Below, piece by piece: positions 1 to 12,232 of a DNA stretch of 64,000 nt (positions are counted from its first letter, which is position 1; every line of letters begins with the position of its first letter). The stretch comes from Prostheceraeus crozeri (lineage: Eukaryota > Platyhelminthes > Polycladida > Euryleptidae). Location of the stretch: assembly GCA_907163375.1 (NCBI GenBank), contig CAJQUW010006842.1, positions 5,001 to 69,000 of the forward strand, given 5' to 3'. Both the position numbers and the translations under genes were made by a program. The notes under the pieces are model-generated. The model saw only the letters and a program-made list of their open reading frames with translations. It did no database searches and was not told the DNA's origin.

Positions 1-1067
1 TCCAGAGAATTGGCTGAAGAGCTTGCGACTGATTATGGTGTGCAACTTGACTCTTCTACCGTTCGGAGAAGACTCTTGGAGGCAGGACGGCCAGCTTATT
101 GGCCAATTAATAGTCCAGTATTAACGCCAGCAATGCGAGAAAAAAGACTTCAATGGGCGAAAGATCACAGGCATTGGGATATTGATGACTGGTCAAAAGT
201 CATGTTTACCGATGAAACATATAGAGCATATAGATGAGCATATAGATCCAACCACTCCAGACCCGCTTCGTGAGACGCATGGTTGGTGAGATTCCAAAAG
301 CAGATCACTTCGCTGCTCGATTTCGTCATCCTTTATAGCTAATGATATGGGGTTGCATGTCAATACGAAGTACAGGGCGCTTCCATGTCGTAGATGATCA
401 ATGAATAAAGAGGAGTACCTCCGAGTTCTGGAAAGCAGAGTGCTACCGTAGGCGCATGATTGGTGGGAAGGTGAGGCATGGATCCTTCAGCAAGACTACC
501 CGCCAAAGCCATACCGCCAAAGTGTGTAATATAAGTTCTTGCGTTTGAATAGAGTGCGGCTTTTGGAATGGCCGGGGAACAGCCCTGACCTGAACGTTAT
601 AGAGAACTTATGGTTCATCTTGAAGCAAAAAATTAATAAACATGAAGTGAAGACGAAGCAAGACATCATCAAGCAATACCTGGACATCTTGATGCGAACC
701 AATGAAATGACTGATATTTGCAAAAAACTTATAGAATCGATGCTTGGAAGAGTAGCAGAATGCATTAAGGCGAAAGGTGGACCGTTGACTTACTGAACTT
801 TGCTATATCTCATGTGAATTAAGTTTGTTTCTATGAATTGCTAATTGATAAATGTATACATGGTTTTGCATTTACCAACAGCATGAAGGAAATCAGCTAA
901 AATATGCATTCTAATAAGCATTTACAATAGTCAGTACGATAGGATAACACTAAGATAAGTTTCCGAAATAGTTATACAAATATATGATACTTTATCGTTA
1001 CTTAACATCATAATTCGTCGAATATCTCACAAAATTTAGGGTGGGGCAATCTTTTTGCACAGTACTG
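1..1067 (+). mobile_element. Tc1/mariner element A, 3' part, cut by window start
   Basis: The left end lies outside the window. The right end is recognisable because a Tc1-type terminal repeat, reading inward TACTGTGCAAAAAGATTGC-like from the minus strand, finishes at CAGTACTG (1060-1067) and is followed by TA at 1068-1069, the expected target duplication. The internal part carries a degraded DDE transposase (10-796). Between 797 and 1030 there is only AT-rich 3' untranslated sequence. Without the left terminal repeat the full length cannot be given, but the transposase starts close to the window edge, so only a few hundred bases are probably missing. Confidence 0.8.
10..796 (+). pseudogene. 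Tc1-like DDE transposase, broken
   Basis: A Tc1-family transposase cuts and pastes its own element at TA sites. Bases 10-234 encode the second helix-turn-helix region (TVRRRLLEAG) and the first catalytic block (MFTDET). An in-frame stop follows at 235-237, and the coding frame then changes. Remnants of the middle include a WGCM block near 348-360. The second catalytic aspartate is in LQQDYPPKP at about 488-508, followed by an in-frame stop near 526. The C-terminal block EWPGNSPDLNVIENLW and the family-typical end IKAKGGPLTY finish at 796. By my count 35 residues separate the second D from the E. At least two stops and one frameshift make this a dead copy. The first codon shown is not a true start; the N terminus lies upstream of the window. 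Confidence 0.85.
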
Positions 1068-1069
1068 TA
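1037..1069 (+). repeat. Right terminal inverted repeat and TA of Tc1 element A
   Basis: The string GCAATCTTTTTGCACAGTAC followed by TGTA matches the outward end typical of Tc1 elements, whose ends start CAGT next to TA. Its partner is outside the window. Confidence 0.65.
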
Positions 1070-1140
1070 CCTATCCATGTACCTATCCCTCGCAAGTAGG
1101 TCACAGTTTTCACTACTAAGAAGAACTAAAGAAAAGAATA

Positions 1141-1305
1141 AACAGCACAAGATCCAAGAATTCAAAGAAGAAGGCCAACTGGTCAGCAAAGATGTTCAAA
1201 GAATGGCGTGCGGAAAGGCAAAGAAATGGGATAGTCAGAGGTGATCATGTTTTCAAAGCATTTGAAGAAATGAGCAAGTCGGAACTGGATTCCCAACTGA
1301 TGTAA
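1141..1305 (+). pseudogene. Possible Crypton/DUF3504-like N-terminal fragment
   Basis: This frame is open from at least 1141 to the TAA at 1303-1305. It contains ANWSAKMFKEWRAERQRNG, then FEEMSKSELDSQL. A short helix with K-F-x-x-W-x-x-x-R followed by M-x-x-x-E-L-D resembles the N-terminal SAM-like part of the Crypton-derived DUF3504/QRICH1 group, in which an integrase-like domain would follow. No such domain is visible downstream, so at best this is a fragment. It lies immediately outside the TA boundary of Tc1 element A, which may have landed inside or beside it. The similarity is from memory of the motif and is weak. Confidence 0.3.
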
Positions 1306-2611
1306 CATGATGAAGTCGATGATGAAGACTTCCAGTTGACATCTTCAGTTTTATATGGTGCTAGACCGAATGCTTCCATCGATTCAACTGCATATATGTC
1401 AAACAATTCAACCAACATGAATGCAACAAGAATAGTGATGAACAATGAAACATGGCATCTACAAATGCCCGCAAGGAAGCAAATGAAGATGGATGTGAAC
1501 GCTGAGACAAACCACATCTCATTCCATTTATTTTGACTTCATATTCATATAGGCCTACTTACCGCTTTATCGTTCCTTGTAACGTACTGTATGTAGAGAT
1601 GTGATGTTTTGACTCTACATGTACATGTGAATTACTAATTAACTTGAATGATTGTTCAATTACAGATATCTTTAAACCAAACGTAGGGATATTCTCTGAA
1701 AATAACTCCCGGGCTATTGAGGGGATGTCTATGTACATCACGGTATATAGGATGGCTATGCGATTCTCTGACCTAGCTCGTGAAATTATTTGATATATCC
1801 CTCGGGATTCATCAAATAATTCCCCTCTCTATATCCCAGAGAATCGCATAGCCATCCTCTATCCATTACTTTAATTGGATAAATTTAACTCTACAAGCAC
1901 ATTGTGCATTGAACTACTAATCTAAATTCAAATGACTTCTTTTTATCATTCCAATGATTGAAAACAACTGAATTCTCCCATTCTCTGATTTGAAATAGCC
2001 ATTTGAATATATGCGCAAATTATGATTGAATAATCAATTTTTATATATAGCATTATCAAGATTCACTCCAATGTCTTCTTGCTCAGAGCAAAGGCATATG
2101 AGCATTTAAAAGTAATTGTAAAGAGCCACTAACTGAATGCAATTTTTGATGTATATCTGCAAGTGAACATGCATATTTTCATATTTGTAGATGCTACGCT
2201 TATTCATAATCCGAAACATGCAACGCGTGCCTGCTTTTCAAACTGTAATTATGACTCGCACCCGCCAAGGAAATTTCCATGTTATCAATAAATTATCTCG
2301 GTAATAAAATGCCTGGAAAATTCTGTCATATCTCGAAGAAATAATGATTTTAGCGTTCGCCATGATAGACATGATTGCAAACCGCACCAATGATACTCGA
2401 TTGCGCATCAACGACAAGGAAAATAATAATAAGAACGAGCGACAGGTTGTGTTTTCAAAAATCCAGGCCAGGATTCGGTTTCCACTCTGGAAGAAGCGCT
2501 GATCTCAACTTTTCATGCTTTTCAAATTCTAAGTAGTCCTTGGCCATGTCACTATCTCGTCTCTGGTTGACTGCGACATACAACCATTCGCTTTGCAGCT
2601 GAACAGCTGAT
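1306..2611. other. Intergenic, one foldback hairpin
   Basis: I see no convincing gene. An open frame at 1336-1536 is low in complexity (rich in N, M and S) and has no recognisable domain. The only clear structure is the foldback at 1747-1862, listed separately. The rest is AT-rich. Confidence 0.5.
1747..1862. repeat. 116-bp foldback hairpin
   Basis: The left arm ATAGGATGGCTATGCGATTC (1747-1766, continuing TCTG) is the reverse complement of the right arm CAGAGAATCGCATAGCCATC (1837-1856, continuing CTCT). An inner pair, AATTATTTGAT and ATCAAATAATT, flanks a small loop around CCCTCGGG. Nearly the whole segment can fold into one stem, as in a small foldback MITE. Confidence 0.75.
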
Positions 2612-2680
2612 ATTATAGCCTTGTGATGCAGCACTCACTTTTGCAAGTAGAATAGCTGGGATCGAATCCCAACGCGGAAT
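2612..2680 (+). repeat. tRNA-derived SINE head or tRNA pseudogene
   Basis: The order of parts is A-box-like TAGCCTTGTGATGC, an anticodon-arm-like ACTTTTGCAAGT, then B-box-like GGGATCGAATCCC. This is the layout of an internal RNA polymerase III promoter in a tRNA. There is no acceptor stem, so it is not a functional tRNA. Confidence 0.5.
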
Positions 2681-5577
2681 ATCGGCTTTCATTTTGTATT
2701 AATTTCCGTAAATAACGGATGAAATTATCATCCATCAAAGTGGAGTCCTATAGTATAGCAGTCACTTTAGACACTTTCGACATAATAACAAGGGTGGTTT
2801 CTGCCATTTCATGCTATCATCTTCTTGAAAAGGGCTAGACGCATGATTTTCTAGCAATTATATTTGAAAAGAGCGGGTCTGATTACATAAGAAATTATTT
2901 GCGAAATAAATATGAATGTTTATAATCCACTCCCAGAATGCAGTTTCGGTTTCATGTCCGCCATTTTGAATTCTTGCAATTTTCTCGAAAAGGGCCAATC
3001 GTATGATTTTCAAACCATGATTCTCGAAAATTTTGTACAAAACTACATGAGAAACCGTCGAGAAATGGGAGATTTTCAAAATGAGACCGCCTCTCCTGGC
3101 ACACCATGATGTAGTGTCAACAACTGTTTTCCATTGAATCATCAATAACTTAAAGAAATAATGCATTGAGTCGTTAACTGCTTTTGCATCAACAACTTTG
3201 AAACTATCACTGAGAGAATCCGCCACATTACAGAAAGAAAATATTTTTTAATCGATGTCGCACAGTATAAATTGACGACTAAAAACTATAGCATTATCCC
3301 AATATGAGGAAACTGAGTTCTATTTTGTGCTCAAATATTACACTTTACAGACGCCATGCAACTTAATATCCCTTTTCATATGAAATGATGCCAATACCAC
3401 GAAAGGAGAATATTCAAGAGATGAAAGCAACATTTGATACAATCCTTTACTGGAAACAGAGTTTAGCCGTCATCAGTGCAGTATGCCTGTAAAGAATCAG
3501 TAACTCATATGCAGACAAATCATCATCCTAATTACAGACATCAGCAATTAATGAAATACATGTAGTACAAACCTCCTTTCCTAGAGCTCGTTTCCAAAAT
3601 TTGAAATTTACAAAGACCAATGCAAATAGCTCATTCATGTTTGCGCTTCATGAACACACAAAGGTGAGCTGCCGGATTTCCAAGCACATCCACCTACCGA
3701 TTTTAACATTTGCTGATTTTTACAATAGGGCATACTGGTGACGGCTAAAAAGCCAAAAACGCTTGCAGTCTAGCCTGAAAAAACTTCATCAGTGCTTGTA
3801 GCTCCGGCAATGATTCAAATCAAACCTTGCTCTCATTTCTTGTATATCAAACATATGTAATAAAAAGCAATGGCATGTCTAGAACAACTTTTGGCTGTTA
3901 GACACGATTATGATAGCTATTTTATTAAAGTTGAGCCGCCATGGCATACGCAAACGCAACATCAACACGAAAATATATCCTTGTCACTTCTGCAGTTGCT
4001 TGCGAGATTTCAATTTTCGGTGGTGTCTTCACCGAATTTTGTTTAGCCGCTTTTGTGAAAAGTGATCGTACAAAGTATTCTTTAGTCACTCCCCTGTACT
4101 ACCGAAACTTCTCGGTAGATTTCTGCTTCATGTTTCTTGAAGGACGCGTTTTGGAAAGCATCAAAGCAATCACAACCACAGAATTAAATATTTTGTTTAT
4201 CTGCTTCGGTTTGCTAGAAGTGTTTTCATTAATACGAAACTGACGGCACGTAGAGGAACCTATATGTGCAGAAGGAATTCCTAATACCTTTCAGAGATAG
4301 GAAAAAAGTCGTGCGTCGCTTGCGGATTAATGTGAGATCCAGCATAGTGCTTCGATTGCCAAAATTCCTTCAGATTCGAAAAATTCAGATCATTGCCCAC
4401 AAGTTTTTTCCATAATGTTGGCCTTTCCGATCATTATTAAAGAAAGTAGCAGGCGTATGAAAATTAGTTCAGTTGATGATTTCACATTCTCTCCTCGGCA
4501 TTGCTCACTGTATAGTGCATACATTGATTCGAAGCCAGGCGTCGATGTGTGTTTTGGTGTGTGCGAAGTGATATCACAGCACGCACGCATGCATCTCTCA
4601 CTGGCTCTGGTGTCCCCTGCTGACAGCTTATTGTTTGCATTTCCAATAGCAAGCGATACACGAATCATCCATTCGAGGAGCAATTTGTCAATTCTTAGTC
4701 CATGAGCCGAGTCTAAAATTGGTAATGTAGATGGTGGCAAAAATATTTTTATCCTGAACACTCAAAAACTGAATGTACTTCAACATCGCCCATGATAACC
4801 CATTTGAAATGGTAGCCATAGACCAGCAGTTGCAAATGTTTGTCGCGGACATTTTCGCCTACGATTTCTTGGAATTTGACATATTTTTGACGCTCATAAA
4901 TATAATATGAACTTTGATAAATATTCAATAATGTTAAAATTATATTTATTAACATTTATATTTTGTTCACAAATAATCAAATCACTTTTTTTAAGAGAGG
5001 AGACATGATTTAGGAAATTTGAGACTCGTGGTCGCTGATTGTTCCGAGCCAGGCATTCTTCTTTGCATCTAGTCTTGCCAAATACCAATGTCTGGTTGTG
5101 AAAGGAAACTGACGTTTAAAAATCATTGATGTGTCCTTAGGCGTTGGAAGCTATGATTGGATTTTGGAGGTTGAGTACAATATGTATAGTTGTTTGAAGT
5201 CAAAAAGCAATAAAATACTGAATTAATATTTAGTGTTAATGCATTCAGTATTGAGTTTTGATCAATACCTCCTTGATTTAACCTGACCCAGGTATGTGAT
5301 CAACTGAAGAATATTATAGTCATGGTTCCAATAGGCTTGCATCTTCTGTATATTTCGCATGTACAAAATACATAATATGAATAGAAGAATCTTCTAAAAT
5401 TCCCCAGAAGGTGAAGCTTTAAGTAGTATCGTTTTTAATTTAAATACTAAATACTTTATCGGATTTCCGAACAGCTGATTTCTAAAAACCACGTGGTTTG
5501 CTCCTTTTTCCTCGATTAATCGAGATATATCAATTACAATCTATCTAGAAATTCTATCTAATTGATTTTTTTTCGGT
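2681..5577. other. Intergenic, no supported gene
   Basis: Several short open frames occur, but none has a recognisable domain. The one worth recording (3941-4243) is listed separately. I find no terminal repeats or target duplications in this stretch. Confidence 0.4.
3941..4243 (+). CDS. Hypothetical 100-residue ORF with a perfect Kozak start
   Basis: The frame begins at ATG inside GCCGCCATGG, an exact vertebrate-type Kozak consensus, and runs 100 codons to TGA. The product starts MAYANATSTRKYILVTSAVA and has hydrophobic stretches near residues 13-40 and 82-97, which could be membrane segments. I recognise no family. No promoter, splice signal or poly-A site is evident, and a 100-codon frame in AT-rich DNA can occur by chance. 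It is recorded only because of the unusual start context. Confidence 0.15.
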   Translation: MAYANATSTRKYILVTSAVACEISIFGGVFTEFCLAAFVKSDRTKYSLVTPLYYRNFSVDFCFMFLEGRVLESIKAITTTELNILFICFGLLEVFSLIRN

Positions 5578-8500
5578 ATGTCAAGTTCGTCTGATACAGA
5601 TTTTCAGTTCAAACGTCCAAAACTATCTTGTGCTATACACTGTTCAGATGATAGAGGTAGCTTAGTCGCACCTGCTAGTATTGAGTCATGGAGAACCATT
5701 CTAAGAGCCGCAGAAATAAGGAACCACACGCCAATACTTGAACTAGCAAGTGAATGTCCAGACGATAGCTTTCCTCCCATTTTGTATCATAGGAAATGTC
5801 GCAGTATATTCACCATGAAGAAAACTCTCGATGGCATTTTAGCTAAAGGTGAGTCAGAATCAATTGAAGCTTACACTGATGATTCTGAAAACATAGCGAG
5901 TCTTCCAAGTACATCTTTAAGTGAAACAATCAGAAGATCTTGTAGAGGAGATCCACAGTCTGTAAGGACCTATGATGACATATGCATTTTTTGTAAAAAG
6001 CGTGACAAGTATGCAAAGGGTTCCAAAAGTAGAGAGGGTTTAACCAAGTGTAGAGAGCTAAGAGCAGATGATTGTAAGCCGTGAACTTGTTGCTGCCGAA
6101 GCACACTATCATAGATCGTGTTACCGAATTTATACAAAGTGCTTGCAAACAAGGCATAGTCAAAATAATGCAACGGTGGCAGAAATAGATTCAACATATT
6201 ATGAAGCAGAGGAAGCCGATTTTGAAAAAGTTTTCAAGTCCATTCGTGAGACTCTTATTGTTTATCCCACTGTCATACCATTTACAGATCTGACGAATAT
6301 ATTGATATCAGAAATGAGGAACTTAGGTCAAGAGGAAATGAGGCAATCAACTAAGAAACAGCTGCGGAACAGAATTGAAACAGAGTTTGTCGAAGTATTG
6401 CGCATTGTAGCTAAGGAAAATGGACGATTTTGGTATATCCTGATAGCTTATCCAGAGATAGCTTAGCGAAGCAATGGTTCGAGATTATTGAGGAATTGCA
6501 CAAACACAAAGCACAGAACACAGAATCCAGTATTTCCAAATGTGCACGAGAGATCAGAGATGATGTTCGTAACTTCAATGTTGAGCAAATATGGCCTCCA
6601 CAAGTATCAGATCTAGAATCAATGGAACATGGGCCCCACTCATTATTGAAGTTTTTGAAAATACTCCTCACAGGTTGCACTGATAGCGATTGCGAAGAAT
6701 CTTTCAATTGTTCTAGAATTCAGCGACTGACTTCATCTTTTAGTCAAGATATAGTGTACGCTATAACTCACGGCAAAGTTAAGCCAGCCAAACACATCAT
6801 TTTACCATTTGCTGTGAAGTCATTGACAGGAAATATTGAGTTGATCAGCATGTTGAACAGACTTGGCCATGGTGTTTCTTATTCCACATTAGAGGAAATA
6901 GATACAGCACTTTGTCTTCAAAAGTTGGCGGTAGGAGATTCAGTTCTGCTACCGAAGTCGATTAAAAAGGGGGTGTTCACAACTTTAGCTTGGGACAACA
7001 TTGATAGACTGGAGGAAACATTAAGTGGAGAAGGTACCTCACATCGGGTAAATGGAATAGCTGTTCAAGCAGCAATGTCAGGAGAATTCGAAAACGAAAA
7101 TTCCCTGCCACTTGTTCCGAAAACCAAAGCAAGGAATGTTGATGTGATGAGTATGACGCTTCCAATTTATAACGCCGGTGGGCGAATGAATCCACCAAAG
7201 ACAAAAACCAATGACCTAGACCTTTCATTAGTCTTTCAAGATTCTGTAATCATATCTCGTCGATGGCTAGTCAACTGAATAAAAATATTTGTAATTGGAC
7301 AGGGTTCAATATTCTTACACGAAAGAATGTTTCTGTTTCACCGGATTCTATAGGTTATTTGCCTACTATAAATGCACCAACAACTCAAATGTCAACCGTG
7401 AACGAGATATTGAGGCAATCCATCAACATAATGAACTCCGTTCATACGTTGAGTCATATGAGGACTCTTGAGTCATCCAATTTTTCAAATTTCTATAACA
7501 AAATCAATAATCAAGAAGAATGTTTAAAATGTTTGAAGCGATTCTCTGAGTTTCTTATTTTCCTTCGACAATCGAACGGTGAACTGTCAGCATTTTGGAT
7601 GACGTATGTAGACATGGTTGAAAACCTATTGAGTCTCATCAGAGCATCTAGAGAAGGCAACTGGTTACTTCACCTTAGTGCGATAAGATCAATTCTCCCA
7701 TGGTGCTTCGCGTATGATAAAGTCAACTACTCTAGATACTTGTCTTACTATTTTGCTCAAATGACTAACTTAGAGAGCGACCATCCAGACATTTACACGG
7801 ACTTCATGCAAGGTGGGTTTTCTGTTCAATTAGGAAAACACAATCCATTCGGACGAATTCCTGTTGACCAGGCTATAGAAGAAACCGTGAACAAAGACAC
7901 ACAAACGTCGGGTGGAACAAAAAGGTTTCAGCTTAAAACCTAGGGCGATAGCCAGATATTATTTAACATCAGAGATGAGAAGTCAGTATTTACGGCAACT
8001 GCGAAATATGGGCAGAGTAAACTCCAGTAATCGTTTCACTCACCCAGATCTGCAAGAATCGAGAATCGCAAAGGATAGGTCAAGTGTCAATACTTTAGTA
8101 GAGATTATGGAAAGCAGTTGGGTTAATCCCTTGCGATTGCTGGTTCCATCTGATATTGTCAGTATCTCATCAGGCTTAGATGTTCCAAAAGAAATAGTTA
8201 GCGACCTTCTTAATGCTGGGAAAATTGGTGAAGAATCATATCAAAAATTCAAGTGCGAGAGATTAGAAGACCTGACAACAACGAAGTTTCTTGATAGATT
8301 AAAACGAAACAATCTGAAAACATTTGCAAATATGAGTCAGTGCAACAAAATCACTCAAAGTAAGGAAAAAGAAATCATTTTAAAAGCCGACAGAAATATC
8401 TTTGGAAAACTAATCATCGCATCACAAAACAAAAACCTTGACCTTAGAGAAGTGCTTAAGCATCCGCTAGGACCCATGCCTTGGTCTTTATCAAATGCCG

Positions 8501-9645
8501 ATGGTTCACTAAGAAAAACAAATAAGTCCTCTCTGGCACGTGATTTGGAAAAACTGATAGCTGCTGCGGAGAACGTGAAATTCGATGCCTGCATTGTTGA
8601 TGGCATGTCACTAGTTCAAAAAATGATGGGTGATGGAAAGGTATTCGAAGACATTGCGCGTATTCTTTTCATCAGGTGTTACGAGAGGCAGGTGACAGCC
8701 TTCGAATTGATGTTGTACTCGACGTTTATCGCAATGTGTCAATTAAGACGGTCGAAAGATTCAGGCGTGGTTCGGACGGCAATAGATGGAAAAATATTGC
8801 ACCAGGTCACAAAGTATTTCAGTGGAGACGAATGCTGCGAAATTCAGAAAGTAAGAAAGTGCAATTGGCATTTATTGTAAACCAATGGAGAGGTTCTGAA
8901 TATCGATGCCTTCTAGAAAACAAGCAGCTTTTTGTTACTGATGAAGAAATATGCTACTGCATAACCAAAAATGAGTGTTACAACGTTGAAGAGCTTGCAT
9001 CGAATCATGAAGAGGCAGATACTCGCATGTTTTTACATGCAAACCATGCTGGTTTGAATGGATTCAACCGTGTCCTTAAAGTAAGCGACGATACGGATGT
9101 ATTAATTCTCGGCCTAGCACACTGCAGCCAGATTCGATGTCACTTGTTCAAGAAAAGTGGCACTCAGAATAGAACGAAGTACGTTGATCTCACAGCTTTG
9201 GCAAGAAGTCTTGGAGATGAAGTATGTGAAGCTCTTGTAGGCCTTCACTCACTGACAGGATGCGATACAACAAGTGTATTTGCTGAAAGGGGAAAAATGA
9301 GTGCCCTTAAACTTATTAGGCAAGAAGAACCACTCCAGAAGACATTCAAGACATTGGACTCCTCTTGGCCTGTCACAGATGAACTGCAGAAGTCCATTGA
9401 GTCTTTTGTTTGCAAGCTCTACATGAGATCTTCCACCACGAACGACATGTGATGTTCTGCTCAAAGAAAGGAGAAATTGAGTCAACCCAGTTACCTCCAT
9501 GCAGAGACTGCTTGCTAAAACATCTGCGACGATCAAATTATCAGGCAGGCATCTGGAGACGTGCTCTGGAGAACAGACCTTATGTGCCGGATCCAAGCAA
9601 TCATGGATGGAAGTATGATGATGCCGGTAGGTTATTACGAATAAA
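5578..9645 (+). pseudogene. Uncharacterised XPG/FEN-like nuclease family protein, six frame changes
   Basis: Seven consecutive pieces of one protein lie in order on the plus strand, changing frame near 6066, 6430, 7265, 7915, 8680 and 9415. The start is ATG at 5578. N-terminal Cys/His modules come first: YHRKCRSIFTMKK, CIFCKKRDK then LTKC, and AHYHRSCYRIYTK. The middle contains DNIDRLEETLSGEGTSHR and MQGGFSVQLGKHNPFGRIPV. The C-terminal part has three acidic motifs in the order seen in XPG/FEN/EXO1-type PIN nucleases: EEADTR (about 9010-9024), SDDTDVLILG (9084-9113) and LTGCDTTS (about 9252-9275). The end reads SQLPPCRDCL, then HGWKYDDAG, followed by GTAGGT, which could be a splice donor. Similar proteins are numerous and unnamed in marine invertebrates (from memory); the nuclease role is my inference. 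No terminal repeats were found, so whether it is mobile is unknown. This copy cannot make a full protein. Confidence 0.75.
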
Positions 9646-11974
9646 TACGATCACTTTTATTTGTCATCTTTCTTTTCATCGTTTTGTCATTTTGTATATG
9701 CCCTCTAAATGTCCGAATTCTCAGTGTATGATAATGAGTATATTAAGATGAAAAATAATAGCCTCGCTTGCCACTAGTCGACTCAGTTCAATTTCATTTC
9801 ATTGCTTCCATTAACACTAATCAGTTCATTACTAAATTACCTAGTAATACAAAAATTAGATTTTTGAACCTAGTAATTTGCTGTTCTAACTGGGAAATTT
9901 CGTATTTTCAAACGTTTGTCTGTTATCAGTATTTCTTTTCAGGGAATATAAAAACTCAGCATCATAGTGTTTAGCCAAATCTGTGAACAGTCTTGCTTTG
10001 TCATTGATGGGAAGCAAGAACGAATGAGATTCATCAAGTGGAGAAAGTAATCTCTGTTATATTCAATCATGTGCAACTGATTAATTTATAAGCTTTTCAA
10101 ATTCTTGACTTGATTTGACGGTCTGTGTAGGCCTATATCAGATTTTGTCCCGCATGACCATCCGGCAGGATTTGCACCTCTGTCAATCTTTGACCAGGTG
10201 CAGCATCTGCTGCGTTGGGAGTAGATTGTTGACTGATCGTAGCTGCTGCCACCACGTGATTCGAAAACGAGTTCCGTGAATCATCTCGTGCAGCAGCATT
10301 TTCGGCCAACAACTCTCTTCCATCCTCTCAAATTCACCATTTCTATATTTTGAATCCAATTTTTAGTTGCTGTATGTGTGTTTACCTTATAAACGAATAC
10401 ACTTTACAAGGTTTTCCCATGTAGATTACTATTGGTGATAATTACAGACTTACTGATAAGTAATTCACTGATAATGATCTAATTTTGCGTCAGTATCGAA
10501 GTGCAAATTACACCTAATAAATGTACCTAATACATCTCGGTTGGTGTCAGGATCGAATACATAAATTGTTTTGCATGTTGCTTGGTAGTTGATTGGATGG
10601 AGGGCCCTTCTGCACCATTAGCAGTATTGGCATTGCCTTGCTCCTATTTCAGTAGCAGAAATGAAATCTAAGAACAAGTTTCTATTTATGACTTTGACTA
10701 TGATGACGATGAATAAATGTAAAGGATTAATACTATGTTCTGCCTCTTAAAAAACAAACCTTCATGAAGAGTTAAGGTCTTACTGATTCTCACTTTCTAT
10801 TGCATAGGAAATTACGCAGTTGATGATAATAGCCCTTGGTGAAGCAGAACGTTACTCTGCACATTTCTTTTCGACAAATCGTGTATTAGATGTATCTAAG
10901 TGGGTCAAGCACATGACACTACGTCTTCACTAGGATGCAGGTACCTTTGAAAACACTCACTTACTAATCAGAAGTAAGTAGAAATCAACTTCGCAAAAAC
11001 TTCAAAACTAACTTCTCTTATTACTACTAGTGTGAAAAACTCACTTTTTGGCAAAAATTACCATACAGTTAATCAACCGGAGCGACCGGTGCAATGTTGC
11101 TCTTACGGCTACTGTGGCATCTAGGCGAGTAATATATTACCTCGAAATGTGCAAAACATATCACTTTGCAGTGAATTCTGCATGAGTCTTTTGGAGTCGC
11201 TAGGATGTAGGTTCACTTCGCTTGAAATTTCTCTAAATCTATCAAAAAATTGCCAGAGAAAAAAACAACAATCGAAGACTCATTGAAGATATATACTTCA
11301 TGTTGTATTGAGTGATTCGGAGTATCCCAAATCTCAGAAACGGCAAAATGTGTGAAAGAACAATGTTCCTCCTCAGCCGGTGTAATAGCCGCGTGACCGA
11401 AAGTGTACTGACTCAGCCGGTGTCACTGCATAGCTAAAAAGTCAATAACAACCGTGATTAAAAAAAATCAGTCTTATTTCCAAGATTGCGGATTGTTCGT
11501 CATCCACAAATTCATTTTACCATGACATGATCATGCGACCTTGGAATTGAATTAGTTAGTTGATGACATCATTACTTCTAATGTTTATGACAAAAATTCC
11601 GGAGAACCCTTATAAGTAAAAACACATCAAACTAACAAAAATTTATTTTTATTGAATGCAAATACAGCTAACATCACACAATGTTGATCTGATAACGACT
11701 AATGTATATACATGTATATCCAAGTTGAAGCTGGAAAGCAACATTGGTATCAGCTTTATTTTCTAGCAGCTGGGATATTTAAAATTCCGCTATTAGTGTA
11801 ACCATAATGATATCAGAGACATGAATAGAAAACATTACGAAAATATTTAAACAATTCATTTCGTGAGCATGAAAATCTCATGACGCTTTGCCACTCTTGG
11901 TATTGCCAAAATTGAATAATTTCCTATCTGGCTCATGGACTATCTGTGATGTGCCATTTCGATATTAAGGTTGC
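9646..11974. other. Intergenic, no supported gene
   Basis: If the GT at 9641-9646 is a real donor, this would begin an intron, but I see no matching downstream exon with the cysteine-rich tail expected of the family. The open frame at 9768-9974 has no recognisable domain. No repeat pairs were found before the Gypsy target site at 11970. Confidence 0.4.
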
Positions 11975-12114
11975 TGTGATGTTTATCTGTACTAAATATA
12001 TATGTTATCATGGATTGTAAACATTTGAATATGTGTTTCAATAGAAAAGTGAACTTCGCACTGGACTCTTGACTTCTGTATATTTCAACATGTACCTTTT
12101 ATAGAAGAGTCACA
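11975..12114 (+). repeat. 5' LTR of the Gypsy element
   Basis: It is 140 bp, starts TGTGATG and ends GAGTCACA. I compared it base by base with the 3' LTR and saw no difference. It would hold the promoter and R region, but it is very short and I cannot place a TATA box with confidence, although TAAATATATATG at 11993-12004 is a candidate. Confidence 0.95.
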
Positions 12115-12115
12115 G

Positions 12116-12133
12116 TGGCGTCACGAGCAGGAT
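12116..12133 (+). promoter_or_regulatory. Primer-binding site of the Gypsy element
   Basis: TGGCGTCACGAGCAGGAT begins one base after the LTR. TGG pairs with the CCA end of a tRNA. The complement, ending CTGCTCGTGACGCCA, looks most like a tRNA-Ser 3' end, but that assignment is an inference. Confidence 0.7.
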
Positions 12134-12232
12134 TATATTTTCTGGCTGCACAATTGATTTATATATAGGATATATATATACATAGAATTATTTGTTTATG
12201 AGAAAGGACATAACTTCAGCCGGTTTTCGAAA

